Part shown: positions 1 to 6,060 of the stretch, piece after piece
Numbering within the stretch: the stretch's first letter is position 1
Layout: each line of letters starts with the position of its first letter
Assembly (NCBI GenBank): GCA_036338025.1
Contig: JAYZDB010000068.1
Span: 1 to 14,825 of the forward strand
Origin: JAYZDB01 sp036338025
GTDB taxonomy: Bacteria > Planctomycetota > UBA1135 > UBA2386
Direction: 5' to 3'
Length of the DNA: 14,825 nt
Notes under the pieces: model-generated
Seen by the model: the letters and a program-made list of their open reading frames with translations, nothing else
Told to the model about the DNA's origin: nothing
Database searches by the model: none
Position numbers and translations under genes: made by a program

Positions 1-426
1 CCCATCCCGGTGATGCTCGAGGATGTTCTGCTCGATGAGATCGATCGTAGTGAGATCTACAATGGCATCTCCAGTGGTTCGGCGGGGGTACCCGGTAGGC
101 GAGACATCGTGGTCGAGCCAACCCTGCATGCGCTGTATCGATACCGCGAGGCGATGCTCGGTGGCGAGCACTTCGGCAAGCGGCGCAGTGGCGCCTACGT
201 TGCCTTGCGACTCCGGGTGATGAGCCCTCTCGACGCGAATGGCAAGCGGGAGATCCTGTTGGACAAGGTGTTTCAGGACCTCGTTCTGACAGATCTGGGT
301 CGCGGACGACCGGAGCAGGGTGTGGTATTGGCAGGCATGGCGTTGCAGAACATCATGCGCCAGGTCATGCCGGCGCTCTACCAGTCCAACATCCGCGCCA
401 TACCTGGTGCACCAGTCAAGAAGTAG
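1..426 (+). CDS. C-terminal part of an unrecognised protein, possibly an envelope lipoprotein (5' end outside window)
   Basis: The frame is open from the first base (reading PIPVMLEDVL) to a TAG at 424-426. A GTG at 10 and an ATG at 13 exist, but no ribosome binding site can be seen before them, so I read this as the tail of a longer gene. The 138 or so visible residues alternate short strands and helices. An early segment resembles 'DVLLDEIDRSEIYNGI', then comes a strand-rich stretch (YVALRLRVMSP, REILLDKVFQDLVLTD), and then a closing amphipathic helix (LAGMALQNIMRQVMPALY). That order loosely recalls ABC-transporter auxiliary lipoproteins of the PqiC type or other small outer-membrane assembly lipoproteins. 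It is only a resemblance: the N-terminus, where a lipobox would sit, is missing. The gene is followed by a decayed fragment and then the FKBP gene on the same strand. The coding call is fairly safe, the function is not. Confidence 0.55.
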   Translation, partial: PIPVMLEDVLLDEIDRSEIYNGISSGSAGVPGRRDIVVEPTLHALYRYREAMLGGEHFGKRRSGAYVALRLRVMSPLDANGKREILLDKVFQDLVLTDLGRGRPEQGVVLAGMALQNIMRQVMPALYQSNIRAIPGAPVKK

Positions 427-442
427 CGGGAGGTAGCGGTCG

Positions 443-625
443 GTGGTTGAAGTCAGTGACTCGCTGCACTCTCAGTGCGCAACACACCGTGCCAGCCCGC
501 CTGGCGCAGAGGCGCCGGTGGCATTTCTGGACTGGGTAAGGGACCGCTCCGGCCCGGTGGATCGGGTGTTCGAACACAATCGGCTGGATGTGTTGAGTCT
601 GGTGACCTTGCTCGGGTCTCTGTGA
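443..625 (+). pseudogene. Remnant of a YprB-type RNase H-like (3'-5' exonuclease-like) domain, C-terminal end only
   Basis: A 60-codon frame (GTG at 443, stop at 623-625) ends in VFEHNRLDVLSLVTLLGSL. This matches the closing motif of the YprB-like ribonuclease H-like domain, in which an HN-x-x-D-(V/I)-x-(S/A)-L pattern carries the last acidic active-site residue. The preceding PPGAEAPVAFLDWVRDRS also fits the family, where a 'D(D/S)(V/I)PGxE.P..(Y/F)..(F/Y)(L/V)R' stretch comes before that motif. Only about 40 residues are family-like. A full domain needs about 150-170 residues with earlier acidic motifs, and an in-frame TAG at 434-436 blocks extension upstream. The other frames between 1 and 442 show no upstream half; frame 1 there is a different gene. 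I therefore read it as a decayed or truncated gene end, not a functional gene. The family assignment is from motif memory. Confidence 0.5.
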
Positions 626-638
626 GAAAGGCGATTTC

Positions 639-671
639 CCACCGGCCGGTCCCGGACCAGGTGGTTAGAAT
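639..671 (+). promoter_or_regulatory. GC-rich palindrome followed by a -10-like box upstream of the FKBP gene
   Basis: Positions 648-658 read GGTCCCGGACC, a dyad centred on one C. It is flanked by CCACC (639-643) and GGTGG (660-664), with the palindrome CCGGCCGG at 642-649. Immediately after, TAGAAT at 666-671 differs from the sigma70 -10 consensus at one position, and no convincing -35 box lies 17 bp upstream. If used, it would start transcription near 678, giving a leader of about 30 nt before the TTG at 707. The dyad is seen in the sequence; its role is inferred. It could instead be a hairpin ending the upstream unit. Confidence 0.25.
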
Positions 672-706
672 TCCGCGTCCTTTCAACCCCACCCAACAGG
701 ATCCTT

Positions 707-1867
707 TTGCAGAACATCCCCGTGGTATTCGGCGTGCTTCTCACGCTTGCGTCGCCTCTCCTCGCCCAGGATAAAAACTCCGGCATTCCTGCGGACACCG
801 AGATCAAGACCACTCCCTCAGGGCTCAAGTACTCGGTCTTGAAGGCTGGCAAGGGTGCCAGTCCCGGCGCCGGCGACAAAGTCAGCGTGCATTACACGGG
901 TTGGCTACCGGACGGTACCAAGTTCGACTCGTCGCGCGACCGCGGCCAGCCGTTCTCGTTTACGGTCGGATCCGGGGTGATCCAGGGCTGGAGCGAGGCG
1001 CTCCAACTGATGTCGAAGGGGCAGCGGTGCAAGTTCACGATTCCCCCGGCACTTGGCTACGGGGCACAGGGAGCTGGTGGTCGCATTCCGCCGAATGCGA
1101 CCCTGATATTCGATATCGAGCTGCTGGGTTTCACCGCGATGCGCAAGCCGCCGGACTTCAAAAAGGCCGACGCGGAGGGGCAAAAGACCACCAAGTCGGG
1201 CCTGAAATACCAGGTCTTGAAGGCTGGCAAGGGCGAACTGTTCAAGGAGGATCAGGTCTTCACCTTGGACTACGCGTTCTGGTCGACCGAGGGCCGCCTG
1301 TTGCAATTCGCACGCGACAAGAGTTCGATGATCAAGGGGCGTGTTGCCGACATGGGATTGAAGTTCTTGAAGGAGGCGCCGCTACTCCTCAGACTCGGAT
1401 CCCGGGTCCGGTTCGAGGTCCCGAAGAAGATTGGCCTGCCGAGCTATCCCGGCGACACGGTCTGGGAACTCGAACTGGTCGAGATCAAGGAGCCCTTGAA
1501 AGCCCCCGAGTTCTCCATGTCCGCGCCTGACAAGACCAAGGCGACTGCCAGTGGTCTCAAGTACGAGGTGATCCGGGCGGGTAAGGGCAAAAACCCCACG
1601 GCCGCGCAGACGGTCAAGGTTCACTATGCGGGATGGCTCACGGACGGAACGCTGTTCGACTCGTCCCATGCTCGTGGCGAACCTGTTGAGTTCCAGCTCA
1701 ACCGGGTGATCTCGGGGTGGACCGAGGGCATCCAGCTGATGAAACCGGGTGGAGTCTACAAGTTCACGATTCCGGGCAAGCTTGGCTATGGCCCGCAAGG
1801 TAGTCCACCGAAGATCGGCCCGAACGCGACCCTGGTCTTCCACGTCGAACTGATCGGGATCAAGTAG
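707..1867 (+). CDS. Exported FKBP-type peptidyl-prolyl cis-trans isomerase with three FKBP units, middle one degenerate
   Basis: FKBP isomerases interconvert cis and trans X-Pro bonds and help folding; this one probably acts outside the cytoplasm. I chose TTG at 707 because AGGA (698-701) lies 5 nt upstream and the first residues form a signal peptide (VVFGVLLTLASPLLA, likely cut before Q21). No basic residue precedes the hydrophobic core, which is unusual. The GTG at 722 is an alternative start. Unit 1 (about residues 34-143) has VHYTGW, FDSS, VIQGW, ALGYG and NATLIFDIELL. Unit 3 (about 278-386) has VHYAGW, FDSS, VISGW, KLGYG and NATLVFHVEL. Both keep the usual pocket residues (Tyr, Phe-Asp, Val-Ile, Trp, Tyr, Phe). 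Unit 2 (about 160-261) starts the same way (SGLKYQVLKAGKG) and ends with an FKBP-like strand (WELELVEI). It has lost FDSS, the Val-Ile-x-x-Trp segment and the GYG loop. The gene converges on purN with only 15 nt between the stops. Confidence 0.9.
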   Translation: MQNIPVVFGVLLTLASPLLAQDKNSGIPADTEIKTTPSGLKYSVLKAGKGASPGAGDKVSVHYTGWLPDGTKFDSSRDRGQPFSFTVGSGVIQGWSEALQLMSKGQRCKFTIPPALGYGAQGAGGRIPPNATLIFDIELLGFTAMRKPPDFKKADAEGQKTTKSGLKYQVLKAGKGELFKEDQVFTLDYAFWSTEGRLLQFARDKSSMIKGRVADMGLKFLKEAPLLLRLGSRVRFEVPKKIGLPSYPGDTVWELELVEIKEPLKAPEFSMSAPDKTKATASGLKYEVIRAGKGKNPTAAQTVKVHYAGWLTDGTLFDSSHARGEPVEFQLNRVISGWTEGIQLMKPGGVYKFTIPGKLGYGPQGSPPKIGPNATLVFHVELIGIK

Positions 1868-1882
1868 TGGTGGGCGGCAAGC

Positions 1883-2437
1883 CTAGAGGCTGCGCTGCAT
1901 CCAGAGCTGAATCGCTTCGGGATAGGCGGCACACTCGGCGTTGAAGACCCGAGACGCCAGCGTCTCAGCGTCATCGCTCGGTTTTACCATGACGCTCTTT
2001 TGCAGGAGCACTGCACCGCGGTCATACTCGTTGTTGCAGTAGTGCACGGTGCAACCGGATTCGACTTCGCCGGCCGCCAGCACCGCTTCGTGGACGTGGT
2101 GGCCGTAGAACCCATGGCCACCGTGCTTGGGAAGCAGTGAGGGGTGGATGTTGAGGACACGGTTGTGGAAGTCAGCCGGTATTGTCAGCAGACGTAGATA
2201 GCCGCATAGGCACACAAGGTCGACCTGGTGGGCCCGTAGGGCCTCGAAGGTGCGCTGGGAATCGGGTTCGACAAAGGTCTGGATGCCGGCAGCTTCGGCG
2301 TGCGTGAGCCCCAGAACATCCGCGCGATCGGACAGGACGCAGACGATCCTGGCGTCGAGCCTGCCGGTCTTGATGTAGTCCAGCAGGTTCAAGAGGGTTC
2401 GACCCGTGCCAGATAGTAGTACGCCGATCTTGATCAT
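1883..2437 (-). CDS. purN: Phosphoribosylglycinamide formyltransferase (GAR transformylase 1)
   Basis: PurN transfers a formyl group from 10-formyltetrahydrofolate to GAR, the third step of de novo purine synthesis, in the cytoplasm. The protein is 184 residues, slightly shorter than the 212 of E. coli. The N-terminal loop SGTGRTLLN (residues 9-17) corresponds to the phosphate-binding SGNGSNL loop. The catalytic triad of the family is present: Asn96 and His98 in LNIHPSLLP, and Asp139 in EYDRGAVLLQ. The variant GGHGFYGHHVHEAVL follows the NIHPSLLP motif. The ATG at 2435-2437 is the only sensible start, although no clear Shine-Dalgarno sequence precedes it. The gene begins 16 nt after the stop of the phosphorylase-like gene on the same strand, so the two are almost certainly co-transcribed. 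A related formyltransferase is possible, but length and motifs fit PurN best. Confidence 0.9.
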   Translation of the reverse strand: MIKIGVLLSGTGRTLLNLLDYIKTGRLDARIVCVLSDRADVLGLTHAEAAGIQTFVEPDSQRTFEALRAHQVDLVCLCGYLRLLTIPADFHNRVLNIHPSLLPKHGGHGFYGHHVHEAVLAAGEVESGCTVHYCNNEYDRGAVLLQKSVMVKPSDDAETLASRVFNAECAAYPEAIQLWMQRSL

Positions 2438-2453
2438 GGTCTGGTCGATTGCG

Positions 2454-3293
2454 CTAGCGGACGGAGCTGACGATTCCTGTCAGTAAGGCTGCGATTCGTG
2501 GTGCGGCGACGTCTGCGGCGTCCAGCATGTCTTCGATGGACGTCGCGGTGTGGCGTTCCAGGCTGATGGCCTGCGTCACGCCGACGAGTGCGAGGACCTG
2601 GAAGCCACTGTGGACGGCTGCCAGCACCTCAGGCACCAACGACATGCCAACCAGATCGGCGCCGGCTCTTTGCAGGTAACGATACTCGGCGCGGGTTGGC
2701 AGGCAGGGTCCCGGCACGGCTGCGAATACTGCTGGGTGGCAAGGGATGCCAGCTTCGCGCGCGGTGCTACGTGCAACGTCGCGCCAGCCATGTGCGTATG
2801 GGTCCGACATGTCGGGGAACCGCGGGCCGAGTTGTTCGTCATTCGGGCCGTGCAAGGGGTGTATTCCGGAGAGATTCAAGTGGTCCTCTACCACCGCGAT
2901 CGTGCCGGGTTCGATCTGTAGGGACAGGCTGGCGGCAGCGGCGGTGAGGATCAGGAGATCTGTACCCATCGCGCGCAGCACCCGTACCGGGAAGGTGACC
3001 TCCTCAGGCGAGTAGCCCTCATAGCCGACCACCGGTGCATCGCCCACGATGACCGGAACGCCCTCGAGAAAACCGAACAGCAGCGGTGAGCCGGTTTCCT
3101 TGGTGTCGAAGTGTAGTCCTTGCGGCAACTCGTCGCGGGAGAAGGTGTAGGGATCCTTCAACTGGTTCGCGATCGACGTGTGGCCGGTACCCAGTAGCAT
3201 CGCGATGCGTGGCTTGGCGGGAATCGCCTCCAGCAAGATTGTTGCTGCGTCGTTGGCTCGTTGTCGCAGGGAGGGCCGATTGTGCAGTTCCAT
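2454..3293 (-). CDS. Purine nucleoside phosphorylase-like protein lacking canonical active-site residues
   Basis: At 279 residues it has the length of trimeric PNP/MTAP enzymes, which split purine nucleosides with phosphate. The scaffold motifs are clear: LLGTG (33-37), LFGFLEG (72-78), YEGY followed by VTFPVRV (91-105), DHLNL (137-141), GPNDE...RFPDMSD (149-164), and LVGMSLVPEVLAA (214-226). Compared from memory with human PNP, the functional contacts have changed. Ser33 is Thr36. The Arg84-x-His86 pair before YEGY falls in a hydrophobic APVV stretch. Asn115 is Ala118. Phe200-Glu201 of PSFET are Leu198-Pro199. Asn243 is Gln241. His257 is probably Ile253. Tyr88 and Met219 equivalents remain. 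This points to a non-catalytic or substrate-shifted member. An alignment error cannot explain the PSFET-to-PCLPT change, because its flanks align without gaps. It sits between an FHA kinase and purN. The ATG is preceded by no ribosome binding site but by a close -10-like box. Confidence 0.85.
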   Translation of the reverse strand: MELHNRPSLRQRANDAATILLEAIPAKPRIAMLLGTGHTSIANQLKDPYTFSRDELPQGLHFDTKETGSPLLFGFLEGVPVIVGDAPVVGYEGYSPEEVTFPVRVLRAMGTDLLILTAAAASLSLQIEPGTIAVVEDHLNLSGIHPLHGPNDEQLGPRFPDMSDPYAHGWRDVARSTAREAGIPCHPAVFAAVPGPCLPTRAEYRYLQRAGADLVGMSLVPEVLAAVHSGFQVLALVGVTQAISLERHTATSIEDMLDAADVAAPRIAALLTGIVSSVR

Positions 3294-3300
3294 TGGCCGG

Positions 3301-3309
3301 AATATAGCA
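3301..3309 (-). promoter_or_regulatory. Extended -10-like promoter of the phosphorylase-like gene, very close to its ATG
   Basis: On the minus strand the sequence reads TGCTATATT, an extended -10 element (TG-N plus a TATAAT-like hexamer), ending only 7 nt before the ATG at 3293-3291. A start point 6-8 nt downstream of the box would fall at or next to the ATG, giving a leaderless or near-leaderless mRNA. That would agree with the absence of a Shine-Dalgarno sequence. No good -35 box is seen at 17 bp spacing, as is usual for extended -10 promoters. Promoter function is inferred. Confidence 0.35.
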
Positions 3310-3312
3310 GGT

Positions 3313-3345
3313 TCGGCAGGTCAGCCGAGCATTGCCTGAGCAATG
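3313..3345. promoter_or_regulatory. Two adjacent inverted repeats upstream of the phosphorylase-like gene (possible operator)
   Basis: The 97-bp spacer between the kinase and phosphorylase-like genes carries two perfect short dyads, side by side. TCGGC (3313-3317) pairs with GCCGA (3324-3328) across 6 nt. CATTGC (3330-3335) pairs with GCAATG (3340-3345) across the loop CTGA. No T-run follows either on the minus strand, so an intrinsic terminator is unlikely. With a start point near 3294, the dyads would lie at about -20 to -52. That placement suits regulator binding; alternatively they fold in a read-through RNA from the kinase gene. Confidence 0.4.
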
Positions 3346-3390
3346 TCCGTGCGAGAACCTGTACCTTTGCCTGGATGAAACCGTGCTCGA

Positions 3391-5985
3391 CTAGCGCGTG
3401 ATCTGGATGACCAGAGAATCCTGGTAGCGGTCCCGGAGGTCTTCGAGGTAGCCGTGCGCGCGGGTGTATTGCAGCATCGAAAACGCTCTCAGTCCGCGGG
3501 CCAGCGCGTTTGATGCCTGCACTTCGTGTGACAGGAACTTCTTCCAGCTGGCGTCGATCTTGCGGGTGGCGCGGACTACATAGTTGAGGTCGAGCATCGT
3601 CTCTGCATAACGCTTTTCGCCGGTGCCGGTCTCTGGTTTGGTCGGGTCCAGGTTGCTGAGGTAGACCTTGGCTGCTGCCATGTGTTCCGCGAGGGCGTGT
3701 AAAGCGAGAAACGCCAGTCGATTCTCACCGTGTTGCTTGTCGGCTTTGGTCGCCTTGAACACTTGATGCAGCCCGTTCGTTCGCAACCGATCAAGCGGAA
3801 CGCTGGCCTGGTCGGAGTGGTCGATTTGTAATCCGGTCTTGGGGTCGAAACCCTTTACTACCACGTCGAGGAAGTCGTTATCGATCTCTAGGGTGACATG
3901 CAGGGTGCCAGCGGCGACGGCGGCCTGGAAGTCTGTCCAGTAGCTCGCTGCCGCCTGGACCACACCGAGGAGATGTGCGGCGCTCGGTTGGATCTCGAAA
4001 CCATCGAGCTCGCCGTGGAGATCCGAGGCCAGCTTGCTGGCGCGGGCCAGATCGAAGTTGCGGACCGCGGCCATTACGCCCTCGTCGCTGGTAGAGAGGC
4101 GGTAGAAGTTGGCCTTGGCCGAGGATTCGCGCGATGACGCCAGCGTGCTGCGCAAGCTCTTGACCTCCTGCTTTTTGGTCCGCAGGAAGGCGATCAGGCC
4201 GGCCCGATCTGTCAGCGCTTCGGCCGGCCAGCCGCTGTTCTTGTCGAGGATGGCTTCGACACCTGCGATCGCCAACTCCATTGCATCCGGCTTCTGACTG
4301 GATAGTGCGTCATCGATGGCCTTGGTGAGTTGGTCGAGGCTAGCCTTGGCGGCAGTCTTGAGTTCGTTACGCAGGGTGGCGACCGCTTCCACCATGCCAG
4401 GGTCGTTGAGGACCTCGTCGGATACATTGTCCGGCTTCATGGCGCCCAGCGCTGCTTGGAACTTGCCTTGGTTGATCAGGCCGCGCACCGTGCGCTCGAT
4501 GTTTGCCCTGGCGACCTTCACCGCGCTTGCCCGGGCCTTGGCCGCCGCGATCCGTGCTGCCTCCTCACGGCGCAAGTCCTTTGCCTTGGCGGTTGCAGAG
4601 ATGGCTGCCGGTGTAGCTTTGTACTTTGACTTGGCGGCAAACTCGTCGAACCGATCCGCGAGTTGCAGCGGTTCGAGGTTCTCCTCGTTGCGGAGGATAC
4701 GGCCGCGTTCAGTTTCTGCTCGCTGTTCCCGCAGTTGTCTCTCGAGAGTGGCGGTCTTGGCTGGGTCACCGTTGGTCTTGGTGATGATGGTGGGTTCCTT
4801 GGTCGCGAGGTAGTAGATCACGAAGCCTGCACCCAGCAGCAGGACGGCTAGTGCCGCGATCAGCGGACCCCGTCTCGCTGGCGGGTGAAGGAGTTGGTCG
4901 AGGTTCGCGATCAGATCGTCGGCACTCTGATAGCGATCGTCGGGGTCTTTCTCGACCAGGCGGCCGATGCATGCAGCCACGCTGGATGGAACCTCACTGT
5001 TGACCTGGTCGGCTGACTCGGGCTCGTCGTTGACGTGGGCCCGGAGGATCTCCTTGGTCTTGCTGCGTTGGAACAGCGGGCGACCCGTCACCAGTCGGAA
5101 GAAGGTGCAGCCCAGGGAGTAGAGATCGGACCGGTGATCGAGGGGCTTGCCCGTCGCCTGTTCTGGCGACATGAAGTGCGGAGTACCCACGATCTTGCCC
5201 TGCTCTTCATCATCCGACATTGCCAGGCCCAGGTCTGCGATCTTGACAGTGCCATGGCTGTCGACCATCAGGTTGTCGGGCTTGATGTCGCGGTGCACGA
5301 TTCGCATTGACTCTGCGTAGGCTAGACCCTGCGCGGCATCGACCATGAGCTGTAGACACTCCTGCCACGGGAGCTTGCCCTCGCGCTTGAGGCGATCTTC
5401 GAGGGAACCATTCTCCATGATCTCCATCGACAGGAAGTACGTATCGCCGTCGTGGCCGACGTCGAATACCTGCACGACGTTGGGGTGGGATAGCCGGGCC
5501 GCTGCTCGGGCCTCGGCGACGAAGCGCCCGACGAACTCCGCGTTCTGGGTGGTCTCCTTGGGCAGGACCTTGAGGGCGACGTTGCGGTGCAGACTCATCT
5601 GCTCGGCGCGGTAGACGGTGCCGTGGCCACCCCTGCCGAGTACTCCGCTCATCCGGTAGCCGCCCAGGCTGCCCAGGTCTTTTTCTTTGGTGGCGAGTTT
5701 CTTCGGGCCGAACCGCAGGCGGGTATCGGCGAGTTCGATCAGGTCGCCGTCCCGGAGGCGGGCGGCTTCCGATTCCTTGCCGTTGAGGGTGAAAGGACCC
5801 TTGAGCATCTTGATGCCGAATCCGCCGTTCTTGAGCGCCTTGATCACGAGGTGCTGGTCGGCGATCCCCGGGCCTTCCAGGCGCAGGGTGCAGTCCTCAC
5901 CACTACCGACAAGGAAGGTGTCGTCCTGGTTGAAGCTCAGGGTCTGGCCACGCAAGGGGCCGGATTCGACTGTCAGTTCCGCCAT
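3391..5985 (-). CDS. Membrane-anchored FHA-domain serine/threonine protein kinase
   Basis: This 864-residue protein reads FHA domain, kinase, membrane anchor, long extracytoplasmic region. The FHA-like domain spans about 1-95 (FLVGSGEDC, IADQHLVI, FTLNG, LRDGDLIEL). The Hanks-type kinase domain spans about 110-366. It keeps the glycine loop GRGGHGTVY (117-125), the ATP-binding Lys139 (VALK), the catalytic loop HRDIKPDN (231-238), the metal-binding Asp251 in DLG (Leu replaces the usual Phe of DFG), and MSPEQ (272-276), so it should be active. Residues about 374-394 (LIAALAVLLLGAGFVIYYLA) form the single transmembrane segment. The 470 residues after it are Ala/Lys/Glu-rich, mainly helical, with probable coiled coil at 411-500; I recognise no domain there. 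The FHA domain lacks two key residues: Arg after Gly is Ser28, and Ser three before His45 is Ala42. The gene lies 75 nt after tilS and 97 nt before the phosphorylase-like gene. The substrate is unknown. Confidence 0.93.
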   Translation of the reverse strand: MAELTVESGPLRGQTLSFNQDDTFLVGSGEDCTLRLEGPGIADQHLVIKALKNGGFGIKMLKGPFTLNGKESEAARLRDGDLIELADTRLRFGPKKLATKEKDLGSLGGYRMSGVLGRGGHGTVYRAEQMSLHRNVALKVLPKETTQNAEFVGRFVAEARAAARLSHPNVVQVFDVGHDGDTYFLSMEIMENGSLEDRLKREGKLPWQECLQLMVDAAQGLAYAESMRIVHRDIKPDNLMVDSHGTVKIADLGLAMSDDEEQGKIVGTPHFMSPEQATGKPLDHRSDLYSLGCTFFRLVTGRPLFQRSKTKEILRAHVNDEPESADQVNSEVPSSVAACIGRLVEKDPDDRYQSADDLIANLDQLLHPPARRGPLIAALAVLLLGAGFVIYYLATKEPTIITKTNGDPAKTATLERQLREQRAETERGRILRNEENLEPLQLADRFDEFAAKSKYKATPAAISATAKAKDLRREEAARIAAAKARASAVKVARANIERTVRGLINQGKFQAALGAMKPDNVSDEVLNDPGMVEAVATLRNELKTAAKASLDQLTKAIDDALSSQKPDAMELAIAGVEAILDKNSGWPAEALTDRAGLIAFLRTKKQEVKSLRSTLASSRESSAKANFYRLSTSDEGVMAAVRNFDLARASKLASDLHGELDGFEIQPSAAHLLGVVQAAASYWTDFQAAVAAGTLHVTLEIDNDFLDVVVKGFDPKTGLQIDHSDQASVPLDRLRTNGLHQVFKATKADKQHGENRLAFLALHALAEHMAAAKVYLSNLDPTKPETGTGEKRYAETMLDLNYVVRATRKIDASWKKFLSHEVQASNALARGLRAFSMLQYTRAHGYLEDLRDRYQDSLVIQITR

Positions 5986-6060
5986 GTTCGCCGACTGGGT
6001 CGGATGTTCAGGGGTCCGCCGGGTGGTGGCGGTGCTTGGTAGGGATGTGCGAGAGGGCCC

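Noticed and set aside
10..426. Complete short gene starting at the GTG of position 10 or the ATG of position 13
   Set aside because: The frame is open to the window edge and no ribosome binding site can be seen, so a truncated longer gene is more likely.
1868..1882. Bidirectional terminator between the convergent FKBP and purN genes
   Set aside because: The 15-nt gap has no inverted repeat or T-run; any termination signal would have to lie within the coding ends.
2454..3293. Reading the phosphorylase-like gene as a decayed pseudogene
   Set aside because: The frame is intact over the full family length, core motifs are well kept, and it has its own promoter-like element and close spacing to purN. 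The substitutions look selective rather than random.
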